NCBI GenBank assembly: GCA_040389965.1
Contig: JAZJZF010000023.1
Span: 62,001 to 126,000, forward strand
Reading direction: 5' to 3'
Origin: UBA4416 sp040389965
GTDB lineage: Bacteria > Bacteroidota > Bacteroidia > B-17B0 > Aurantibacillaceae
Length of the DNA: 64,000 nt
Below, piece by piece: positions 53,605 through 61,322 of the stretch (position 1 is the stretch's first letter; every line of letters begins with the position of its first letter). Below the pieces are notes generated by a model. It was given only the letters and a program-made list of their open reading frames with translations. It was not told where the DNA came from and made no database searches. Both the position numbers and the translations under genes were made by a program.

Positions 53605-54607
53605 CTAGGTGTGCCTGTTTAATAACTGAGATGCAAATTGTTTTAAATGTTCTTTTTTTAGGCTATCTGCTTCAATATCGTCGAGGTGTTTGAGTGCTAC
53701 ATCTGTATGGATATTTGCTTCATGGGTGGCAATATCTTTAATGCCTAACGTATTATATAATGCGGTTACTTCTGCCACTTTATCGGCATTGGAAATCGTT
53801 TTATTGTTTAATAAACCGGTGAGTTGCTGCTTTTGACTGCTATTGGCTAATTCGAATGCTTTGAGTAATAAAAATGTTTTTCTGCTGCATGGTATATAAG
53901 TTACGTATATATGANNNNNNNNNNNNNNNNNNNNNNNNNNNNNNNTGGAAATGATGTCGCCACCAACCTGCTTGCCAAATTTATCATGATCGGCATACAC
54001 ATCTAATATATCATCTAGGATCTGAAAAGCAATACCCACATGCTTCCCAAATTCGTAAAGGTGTGTTTGGTTTTGAACCGATGCATTTGCACAAATAGCA
54101 CCCATTTGCAGACTGCAACCCAAAAGCACAGCTGTTTTAAACGTAATCATATGCAGGTAATCATCTACACTTACCAGTTCCTGTGTTTCAAAATAATTTA
54201 AGAAGGTCAGGTACGTGATTTTTATCGCAGGTACTCAGAATCTCAAAGGCTTTTACCATCATACCATCACCGCTTAACAGGGCAATGTTAGAGTTCCATT
54301 TTTCATGTACGGTAGTGCTGCCTCTTCGTAAGGGCGCATTGTCTAAAATATCATCGTGGATCAGCGAAAAATTATGAAATAATTCTACAGATAAAGCTGC
54401 TTTTATGGCATTTGCAGGATCTGCATTAAACAGATCGCAGCCAACAAGGGTCAGCAAAGGCCTTACTCTTTTCCCGCCCAGGCCAATGATGTAGCTCATA
54501 GGCTCATACATTTGCTTGGGAGAAGATGCATTTAACGAAGCCTGTTCTTCGTCGAGAGCCTTGTTTAGTAACTGAAATAAATGAGAGTAAGCCTGCACTT
54601 TTGTCAT
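53605..54607 (-). pseudogene. Short-chain polyprenyl (farnesyl-type) diphosphate synthase, frameshifted and gapped
   Basis: The 5' part (54607 to 54188) carries GGKRVRPLL and the first aspartate motif HDDILDN, then stops at a TGA after LLKLF. The frame resumes shifted by one base with ETQELVSVDDYLHMITFKTA and continues through the second aspartate motif DDILDVYAD to a normal C-terminus. The segment expected between (about 16 residues with GQxxD) is absent. A 31-base N run (53915-53945) follows the GGDIIS block. Either the gene is broken or the assembly is wrong here. If correct, the intact relative at 21542 could not obviously replace a farnesyl synthase. Confidence 0.75.
53915..53945. other. 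Assembly gap (31 N) inside the prenyl synthase gene
   Basis: Thirty-one undefined bases. Thirty-three bases on the left side (53882-53914) do not fit the family alignment and read as an unexpected insertion. Confidence 0.98.
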
Positions 54608-55473
54608 TATTTGGCTTCCGCCATTTTTAATAAATAAGTTCCGTAGCCGCTTTTGGTTAAAGGCGTTGCGATGGTAATAAGTTCTTGTTTAGTGATAAAG
54701 CCCATTTTAAAAGCAATTTCTTCAATACAGCCAATCTTTAATCCCTGACGTTCTTCAATAACCTGCACAAACTGACCTGCCTGCATCAACGAAGCAAAGG
54801 TACCGGTATCAAGCCATGCAGTACCACGGTCTAAAATGGATACTTTTAATTTTTTACGTTTTAAATATTCTTTGTTAACGTCTGTAATCTCGTATTCGCC
54901 ACGTGGCGATGGTTTTAGGTTTTTGGATATTTCCACTACCGAATTGTCGTAAAAATATAAGCCCGGTACAGCATAATTGGATTTTGGTTTCTCCGGTTTT
55001 TCTTCAATGGAAAGTACATTGTGGTGTTCGTCAAAATCAACCACACCGTAACGTTCAGGATCGCTTACGTGATAAGCAAACACAACGCCTCCATCAGGAT
55101 CATTAATTTTTTGCAGCATACGGCCAAGGCCTACGCCATAAAAAATATTATCCCCCAAAACCAGGGCTACTTTATCTTTTCCGATAAATTTTTCGCCTAA
55201 AACAAAGGCCTGGGCTAGTCCGTTGGGTACTTCCTGCACCACATAAGAGAATTTGCAACCCAGTTTTTCCCCGGTTCCTAAAAGTCTTTCAAAATTTGGC
55301 AGGTCCTGAGGGGTAGAAATAATCAAAATTTCATTAATCCCGGCCATCATTAATACTGATAAAGGGTAGTAAATCATAGGTTTATCATAAATAGGCATCA
55401 TTTGCTTACTCATGGCTAATGTCAGGGGATGTAAACGTGTTCCCGAACCTCCTGCTAATATTATTCCTTTCAT
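54607..55473 (-). CDS. rmlA: Glucose-1-phosphate thymidylyltransferase
   Basis: A 288-residue enzyme that makes dTDP-glucose, the first step to dTDP-rhamnose and other deoxysugars. The start at 55473 (MKGIILAGGSGTRLHPLT) is the family-standard N-terminus; a longer reading adds 19 unsupported residues. Marks include KQMMPIYDKPMIYYPLS, LGDNIFYG and TDVNKEYL. rmlBCD are not in the window. Its last base is also the first base of the downstream prenyl synthase (TAATG overlap). Confidence 0.95.
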   Translation of the reverse strand: MKGIILAGGSGTRLHPLTLAMSKQMMPIYDKPMIYYPLSVLMMAGINEILIISTPQDLPNFERLLGTGEKLGCKFSYVVQEVPNGLAQAFVLGEKFIGKDKVALVLGDNIFYGVGLGRMLQKINDPDGGVVFAYHVSDPERYGVVDFDEHHNVLSIEEKPEKPKSNYAVPGLYFYDNSVVEISKNLKPSPRGEYEITDVNKEYLKRKKLKVSILDRGTAWLDTGTFASLMQAGQFVQVIEERQGLKIGCIEEIAFKMGFITKQELITIATPLTKSGYGTYLLKMAEAK

Positions 55474-55598
55474 GCTGTATACTGTTTTAAAGAGGTTTAA
55501 AAATAGGGTTTTTATTTTATATGATCTCATATTTTATTGGTGTTTTTAGTCGCTAAATTGCCAAATGCTTAGTAATTTCGCCCCCAAATTCTTTCATC

Positions 55599-56675
55599 AT
55601 GATTTCTAAAAATCCTCATAAATCGGTTATTTACTGGCTTCTTACCGGCTGCGCTTTAGTTTACATCATGGTGGTAGTTGGTTGTATTACGCGTTTAACG
55701 CATTCGGGACTGTCTATTACCGATTGGAGCTTTATGGGCTCTATGCCTCCTTTATCAGAGCATGCCTGGCAGGAACGCTTTGCCAAATATCAGGAAAGTC
55801 CGGAGTTTGTAAAGATCAATTACATGATGACGATGCAGGAATTTAAACACATTTTCTTTTGGGAATACATTCACCGCCTGATTGGCCGTGCTATGATGTA
55901 TGTATTTGCCATTGGATTGGTTATTTTACTGATCCGTAAAAAGATTAAAAAAGAGATGCTGCCTTCGTTAATATTATTGTTTTTTATGGGAGCAATGCAG
56001 GCTGTTATTGGCTGGTGGATGGTATACAGTGGCTTACAAGATAAGCCTGCCGTAAGCCATTTCAGACTGGCAACTCATTTAATGAGTGCCTTTACGTTGT
56101 TTGCTTTTACCTTTTGGTTTGCGCTTAAATTATTGTATCCTAAGGAGTCTGTAGCACCTAATAATGGCTATAGACTCAAGGGATTATCCGTATTGTTTTT
56201 TGTTCTGCTTATTGTTCAGATTATCTACGGGGCTTTTACAGCAGGCTATGTAGAAGGAGATGCTGCTAAGATCCGTCCCGGACAAATATTTAATACCTGG
56301 CCAAAAATGGGAACAGATTGGATACCTGAACAGGTAACCATGAAAGACAGTTTTTATATGAACTTTTTTGAAAATGCCAGTGGTATTCAGTTTGTGCACC
56401 GTACACTGGCTATTGTACTGGTTTTGGTGTTTTGCCTGATCTGGTATAAATCCAATAAACTGAACTTAACCAAACCGCAATACAGGGCGGTTACTTTTTT
56501 AATTTACGGAATTACAGTGCAGTTTATTTTAGGTGTTTTCACTTTATTGTATCATGTACCTGTGGTATTGGGTGTATTGCATCAAACGGGAGCTTTCTTT
56601 TTGTTTGGAAGCTGTATTTACCTGCTGTTTGTCGTGTTCAGGAAGACTAGAGAGAATCATGAAAGTAGTATATAG
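55599..56675 (+). CDS. ctaA: COX15/CtaA-type heme A synthase
   Basis: A 358-residue integral membrane protein with eight helices that oxidises heme O to heme A for aa3-type cytochrome oxidase. Conserved histidines are visible in THSGLSITDW, FFWEYIHRLIGR, HFRLATHL and FVHRTLA. The opening CITRLTHSGLSITDWSFMG is typical of COX15. Its stop codon abuts a palindromic repeat (56675-56705), so the C-terminus ENHESSI may itself be shaped by the repeat insertion. Confidence 0.92.
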   Translation: MISKNPHKSVIYWLLTGCALVYIMVVVGCITRLTHSGLSITDWSFMGSMPPLSEHAWQERFAKYQESPEFVKINYMMTMQEFKHIFFWEYIHRLIGRAMMYVFAIGLVILLIRKKIKKEMLPSLILLFFMGAMQAVIGWWMVYSGLQDKPAVSHFRLATHLMSAFTLFAFTFWFALKLLYPKESVAPNNGYRLKGLSVLFFVLLIVQIIYGAFTAGYVEGDAAKIRPGQIFNTWPKMGTDWIPEQVTMKDSFYMNFFENASGIQFVHRTLAIVLVLVFCLIWYKSNKLNLTKPQYRAVTFLIYGITVQFILGVFTLLYHVPVVLGVLHQTGAFFLFGSCIYLLFVVFRKTRENHESSI

Positions 56676-56705
56676 TCATGCTGAACTTGATTCAGCATCT
56701 CATAG
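56675..56705. repeat. Palindromic GTCATGCTGAA-type intergenic repeat
   Basis: ATGCTGAA (56678-56685) pairs exactly with TTCAGCAT (56691-56698) around a 5-base loop. The unit starts in the last base of the ctaA stop codon. Units of this sequence are, as I recall, dispersed in many Bacteroidota genomes. It could also serve as a transcript end for ctaA. Confidence 0.55.
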
Positions 56706-56753
56706 ATTTTTGTCTATAGCTACTTTTTCTTGTTCCATAAATTTTATTGATAA

Positions 56754-58169
56754 TTACCTCACTCCTGTGATCGTGTTTTTCTTCCTCTGCCTGAACAAGC
56801 CGTTAAACTTATATTCCAGGCCTTCGCTGGGAGCCAGCGCCGGCGATTGTGCCAGGATCATTTGCTGGTTAATAAAGAAATAACCCGATAAGGTTTTAAT
56901 AGCATAGTTTTGTTTGGCGTTTCCGTTTCCTTGCCATAAAATGATCCAATCCTGTTTTGGATTAGCTTTTAAATACGTTTTATAGGTCTTTACACTATCA
57001 TCAAGACAAATACTTATAAAGACTACCTTATCATTAAATTTCTTTTTAATATCACTTAACTTTTGCATTTCCTTTAAACTGTTGTCGCTTTGTGTGGAAA
57101 AGAAATTCAGGTAAATGTATTTTCCCTTGTAGGTGGATAGATCGACTTTTGCTCCTGTTTTGTCATATGCCGTAAAATCGGGCGCATTAGCTCCGTTCTG
57201 CAATTGGTAGGTAGTTTGCAGCATATTGAAAGCAATTTTTTTATTCTCGGGATATTTACTGTCGCGGTATAATTGTTCAATGGTAGCTTGTACCTGTTTT
57301 TTATCAAAATCGGGACTATAATAAAAATCGATTAATCCCTTTAATATCAAAAGTTCCCTTAGCGTGTCGTTTGTAATGGATTTATCTGCTTTGAACTGAT
57401 TTTTGAGATCGTTATAATCGCCAAAGGCATTAATACTATTGTAGATGTTACCTCCGTTTTTAGTAGAAGCAAATGCTTTTAAATAACCTTTAAAGTGCGA
57501 ATTAAAAAAGTCCATATACTCGTAATTGCCATATAAAATAGGCCTGTTTTCAATAAACTGTTTATACAAAATAGTTTTACTGCGCGAAATGTTTGAGAAA
57601 AATCCGGCAAAGCTGTACTCCACATATTTTTTAAAATAAGGATTTTTAATGTGGGCATATCTTTTTTTAGAGCTTACAAAAAAAGTGTCGAGTAGGATAT
57701 TTATTTTAGCGGGGGATAAATAGGTAGAACTTGACTTGGTAAATAAATTATTATACTGTGTATTAAAATCAATGATCAGGGCATTTAATTCGGTGCTGTC
57801 TTTGCCATACACCGTAATATCTACAAGTGTTTCAGTGCCTTCCTGGTTGTTTGTCAACGAATCTTTTCCGGGGAAATAAACACCATACACGAAATTAGGC
57901 TGTACGTATAATTTACCGGTAAGGTTGCCAATACTAATATAAACTGGTTTTGTAGCCGGCGATTGGATCTTTAATTCGAAGTAGCCGTCCTTATCAACCG
58001 TATCTATACTTTCTTTAACTCTGGCGTAATTAATATAGTCGGCAAAGTCATTTAAAATAACTTCCTGGCCAACATGTGATGGATGTGCTTTCCCTTTAAT
58101 GGTAATATTTTGGGACTTAGCACTTACTGTAGCTAAAATTGAAATCAGGATAAAATACCAATAGTTCAT
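56754..58169 (-). CDS. Thioredoxin-fold (TlpA/AhpC-like) exported protein without CxxC
   Basis: A 471-residue protein with a signal peptide ending near residue 19. The N-terminal third (ITIKGKAHPSHVGQEVIL onward) looks like the DUF4369-type beta-sandwich often fused to TlpA proteins; the C-terminal part (about 330-460) is a thioredoxin-like domain (GANAPDFTAYDKTGAKVD and YKGKYIYLNFFSTQSDNS). The redox CxxC, expected after NFF, is absent: the position reads STQSDN. It is therefore unlikely to be a thiol oxidoreductase. A -7 box (58187-58194) lies upstream. Confidence 0.8.
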   Translation of the reverse strand: MNYWYFILISILATVSAKSQNITIKGKAHPSHVGQEVILNDFADYINYARVKESIDTVDKDGYFELKIQSPATKPVYISIGNLTGKLYVQPNFVYGVYFPGKDSLTNNQEGTETLVDITVYGKDSTELNALIIDFNTQYNNLFTKSSSTYLSPAKINILLDTFFVSSKKRYAHIKNPYFKKYVEYSFAGFFSNISRSKTILYKQFIENRPILYGNYEYMDFFNSHFKGYLKAFASTKNGGNIYNSINAFGDYNDLKNQFKADKSITNDTLRELLILKGLIDFYYSPDFDKKQVQATIEQLYRDSKYPENKKIAFNMLQTTYQLQNGANAPDFTAYDKTGAKVDLSTYKGKYIYLNFFSTQSDNSLKEMQKLSDIKKKFNDKVVFISICLDDSVKTYKTYLKANPKQDWIILWQGNGNAKQNYAIKTLSGYFFINQQMILAQSPALAPSEGLEYKFNGLFRQRKKNTITGVR

Positions 58170-58186
58170 ATAAACTTATATAATAC

Positions 58187-58194
58187 CAAATATA
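58187..58194 (-). promoter_or_regulatory. -7 promoter box (TATATTTG)
   Basis: A perfect TAnnTTTG match on the minus strand, 17 bases before the thioredoxin-fold gene's start. No -33 element at proper spacing. Confidence 0.42.
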
Positions 58195-58238
58195 GGATTA
58201 GTTACATGATAAATACAGGGCAAAGCTACTAAGATTTG

Positions 58239-58778
58239 TTAAGCGGGATTTTGAAAAAAGCTAAAATTGACGTTGCCGTATTTCCTGGTTTCGAGGTAAA
58301 ACGGTTTGTCATCGAATTTTGTTTTTGGTCCGTGCTCTATAATCAATAAAGCTTCCGGTTTAAGCCAGTTATTGGCAAATACCAGGTCGTAAATTTGAGG
58401 AATGGTTTCAAGCTCGTATGGAGGATCAGCAAAAATCAGGTCAACGGGCGCATAGGCTTTTTCGAGGTATTTAAACACGTCGGCCCTTTCAGTAGCAACC
58501 ATGCTGAGTTTCAGGGTTTTTGCCGTATCTCTGATGAAATTAATGCAGGGTGTATGTTTATCAATTGCATATACTTTAGCGGCACCCCGCGAAGCAAATT
58601 CCAGTGTAATATTTCCGGTTCCGGCAAACAGGTCGAGAACCGTTATGCCTTCAAAATCGACTTTATTATTAAGAATATTAAATAATCCTTCTTTCGCAAA
58701 ATCAGTCGTTGGCCTGACCGGCAAATTTTTAGGAGCTATTAATTGCTTGCCTTTATATGTGCCGCCTATGATTCGCAA
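58239..58778 (-). CDS. rsmD: 16S rRNA (guanine(966)-N(2))-methyltransferase RsmD
   Basis: A 179-residue SAM methyltransferase that modifies G966 of 16S rRNA. Motif I is LDLFAGTGNITLEFASRGA and the catalytic motif IV is FADPPYE. The N-terminal MRIIGGTYKGKQLIAP is diagnostic. Its start overlaps the end of the DUF3822 gene by 13 bases, so the two are translated from one message. Confidence 0.94.
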   Translation of the reverse strand: MRIIGGTYKGKQLIAPKNLPVRPTTDFAKEGLFNILNNKVDFEGITVLDLFAGTGNITLEFASRGAAKVYAIDKHTPCINFIRDTAKTLKLSMVATERADVFKYLEKAYAPVDLIFADPPYELETIPQIYDLVFANNWLKPEALLIIEHGPKTKFDDKPFYLETRKYGNVNFSFFQNPA

Positions 58779-59617
58779 AATATCCTGTTTAATAAAGAAT
58801 AATTAAAATGTTGAGGCATGCCTTCAACTTGTTGCCAGTTAATAGATCTGTGACCAATGCCTAAATGAACATGCTTCACATATTTTTTTAAGGTGAGTAA
58901 TAAGTCAGAGTTGCTGTCTGTATTACCGGTAACACATATTGTAACAGCGGTGGGGTTAAGCTGGTACTGCTCTAAAGCAAATAAAACGTAATACAACACA
59001 TCTTCCTGCGTTTTTACCGCAAACTGGTTTGCCAGCAATAGTTTTCCATCCTGCTTTATCACCAGCTCCATATAATCCCTGTGCACATTTATGAGTACCT
59101 GATCTTTGGAAAGGTCTTCGGTATGAAGCATCAATTGCGATAAAACAGATAAACTGTGTTTTATTTTGTGATGCGGGAAAATAAGGTCGAGCGCTGATTT
59201 TAATTGTTCATCCAGCCCGTAAATTAATTTAATGTCGTTAGTTATATCATCATTTAAAATGACGGTATCCGTTGTTTTTCCTGCATTAAACTCCAGCAAT
59301 TGTCTCACGTTTTCAGGATCATAGAATGCCGCAGGGCATAAGGTAAATAACTCTGTAAAAACATTCACGTATACGTTGCGGTAATTTTTTTTCGAAAACT
59401 GAAAATGTTTGATCGCGCTTACAATGTGTTCTTTAATCGGTAAAGCAGAATTTTTATCAATGTCGTAATGAACGGTATATAAGGGTTGGTTAAGCGTATT
59501 GTCTAATTCGCAAAAATCAATGCCATGCTCCGATACCTCCACAACAAGCGCGTCTGCCTGTTCGGAAAGCCTGCCAAAGGAAGTTTGATTTATATGAATT
59601 TCAGAAGACATTATCAT
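58766..59617 (-). CDS. DUF3822 family protein
   Basis: A 283-residue protein matching the Bacteroidota-specific DUF3822 family. Visible marks are FTELFTLCPAAFYDPENVRQ, LLEFNAGKTTDTVI and INVHRDYMELVIKQDGKLLL, consistent with an actin-like ATPase fold. Function is unknown. The ATG at 59617 or the one at 59611 could be used: a -7 box at 59621-59628 predicts a transcript start at about 59617. It overlaps rsmD by 13 bases, a pairing seen across Bacteroidota as I recall. Confidence 0.8.
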   Translation of the reverse strand: MIMSSEIHINQTSFGRLSEQADALVVEVSEHGIDFCELDNTLNQPLYTVHYDIDKNSALPIKEHIVSAIKHFQFSKKNYRNVYVNVFTELFTLCPAAFYDPENVRQLLEFNAGKTTDTVILNDDITNDIKLIYGLDEQLKSALDLIFPHHKIKHSLSVLSQLMLHTEDLSKDQVLINVHRDYMELVIKQDGKLLLANQFAVKTQEDVLYYVLFALEQYQLNPTAVTICVTGNTDSNSDLLLTLKKYVKHVHLGIGHRSINWQQVEGMPQHFNYSLLNRIFCES

Positions 59618-59620
59618 TTA

Positions 59621-59628
59621 CAAAGCTA
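59621..59628 (-). promoter_or_regulatory. -7 promoter box for DUF3822-rsmD (TAGCTTTG)
   Basis: A perfect TAnnTTTG match on the minus strand in the 14-base gap between two genes, immediately upstream of the DUF3822 start. Confidence 0.42.
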
Positions 59629-59631
59629 AAA

Positions 59632-60399
59632 TTATTTCTGCATCTGTGTTGGGTTAAAAACATGTGGCGGAAACTTTTCTACAGTTTTGATATTGTAATA
59701 CTCTTCCTGCTGTTCAATCTTGCCATTATCCCTGAACGTCACTTTGGTTTCAACGTAGCCCTTACAGTGTTTTTGGTGCTCATCGAATGTCATATCCATG
59801 GTGTGACCATCTTTCATTTTTTCGATAATCCTTACGACGCGCCAGCTTTTTTTACTGATCCATATTTGATTTGAAAGTGTATCGCCGCTTTGGGCGCCAA
59901 TCACATAAACCGATTGTTTCCTCCATTTCTGGGTGCTTAACACTGCCAGCTGATAATTTTCTTTTTGAAGTCGTGTCATTACATCTTCCAGACTTCTGTA
60001 ATACATGCCGCCAAGGAGCAGGAGCAAGGTATTTGGACTGTAATTTGTTTTTGTCAATGCAAAATGTTTGTAGTTATAGGAGCTATCATTTTTAAAAATG
60101 ACAAAATTTCCGGAAACCGCATTTCCAAAGTCTATCCTGAATTTATCAGGAAATTCAATAGATTCGAACCACTCGGATGTCCCTTTAACGGTATCATTTA
60201 CATAATGTTTGTTTTTTTGCGAAAAGTTGTAAGCCTTGCATGGAGCTTCTTTGTATTTCTGATGAATATAACTTAGCACATCGTTCCCTGTTTTAAAGGA
60301 TAGTGAAGGAGAATCAGTGTCTATGTCAAGACTAAGGATCTGTGCATTTAAATACAACACACTAAAAAAGGCAAATACTAAAAAAAGGTGTTTTTTCAT
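59632..60399 (-). CDS. Exported LolA-like hypothetical protein
   Basis: A 255-residue secreted protein; the start at 60399 gives a clean signal peptide (HLFLVFAFFSVLYLNAQ) and a 4-base ATGA overlap with the upstream methyltransferase gene. The body is beta-rich: FPDKFRIDFGNAVSGNFVIF, QSVYVIGAQSGDTLSNQIWI and SWRVVRIIEKMKDG follow the pattern of LolA/RseB-type lipoprotein-binding folds. I do not recognise a named family, and lipoprotein binding is an inference from the strand pattern. Confidence 0.65.
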   Translation of the reverse strand: MKKHLFLVFAFFSVLYLNAQILSLDIDTDSPSLSFKTGNDVLSYIHQKYKEAPCKAYNFSQKNKHYVNDTVKGTSEWFESIEFPDKFRIDFGNAVSGNFVIFKNDSSYNYKHFALTKTNYSPNTLLLLLGGMYYRSLEDVMTRLQKENYQLAVLSTQKWRKQSVYVIGAQSGDTLSNQIWISKKSWRVVRIIEKMKDGHTMDMTFDEHQKHCKGYVETKVTFRDNGKIEQQEEYYNIKTVEKFPPHVFNPTQMQK

Positions 60400-61279
60400 G
60401 CGGTATAATTTAATTGCCTGTGAAACTCGCTGCAAATAATAGCGCAGGCATTGGCTGCATTTAATGATTCGCTACCATTATGCTGTGCTGCCGGTATGGT
60501 AATAGGGTAGCTGAGCTTAGCCATAACGTTTTCCGAAATGCCGTTGGCCTCGTTACCTATCACTATAATTCCTTTTGTTAATTTTGAGGTATAAATGTTT
60601 TTGCCATTTAATACTGCCCCATACACAGGCAATTGACCTATGGCAGGCAGTAATTCCTCAAAATCCATATACACCACATTTACTCTTAATACAGCACCCA
60701 TACTGGCCTGTAAGGTTTTTGGGTTATAAAGTTCGGTAGTGCTTTTTGAACAAACAATTTGTTTTATACCAAACCAATCGGCAATACGGATAATGGTTCC
60801 CAGGTTTCCCGGATCCCTTATATCATCGAGAAATAAGGTAGTTTCTGTTTGTAATAATTCTTTGGTTAGAAATTCCTCTTTTTTAAAGATAATGGCCAGT
60901 ACCTGATTTGGTGAGGTTTGCAGGCTTATCTTCTTTAATTCTTCAAAGGTAATTTCAGTAAAAGCNNNNNNNNNNCAACTCTATCTCCACAAATATTCAA
61001 CTTCAAAGAGACGAGTACTCCCTCTTTTAACTTTAGTGGAATATTATGAATTCCCAAATCTTTAATAGGATGTACTAAAGCAATATTCTTTTTCTCTAAA
61101 ACAGCCTGGTATTGCTTTAAATAATCGGATGTAGCAAAAATATCTTTAACGATAACGGCATCATCTGATACAAATTCGGAAACCGATTTTATGCCTTCTA
61201 CAATAAAAAGCCCCTGGCTATCCCTGTTTTTTTTTAGGTGGAGAGCCTGAATATATTTTATCTGGTTTTTACTAATCAT
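60396..61279 (-). CDS. TrmH/SpoU-family RNA methyltransferase, interrupted by an N-gap
   Basis: A SPOUT methyltransferase acting on ribose 2'-OH of rRNA or tRNA. The N-terminal part starts MISKNQIKYIQALHLKKNR. The C-terminal part shows motif 1 LDDIRDPGNLGTIIRIADWF, motif 2 GIIVIGNEANGIS and a LNAANACAII motif 3. Ten Ns at 60966-60975 separate FTEITFEELKKISLQTSPNQ from a segment ending KLNICGDRV. That segment (about 60976-61068) does not fit between the family's N-terminal domain and the following helix and may be foreign sequence at the gap edge. The halves are out of frame across the Ns, so the gap length is inexact. Confidence 0.82.
60966..60975. other. Assembly gap (10 N) inside the TrmH-family gene
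   Basis: Ten undefined bases with coding sequence of the same gene on both sides. Confidence 0.98.
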
Positions 61280-61322
61280 TTTTTAAAGCTAAATTAGTAG
61301 GCTGTAAATGTAACCAAACTAG

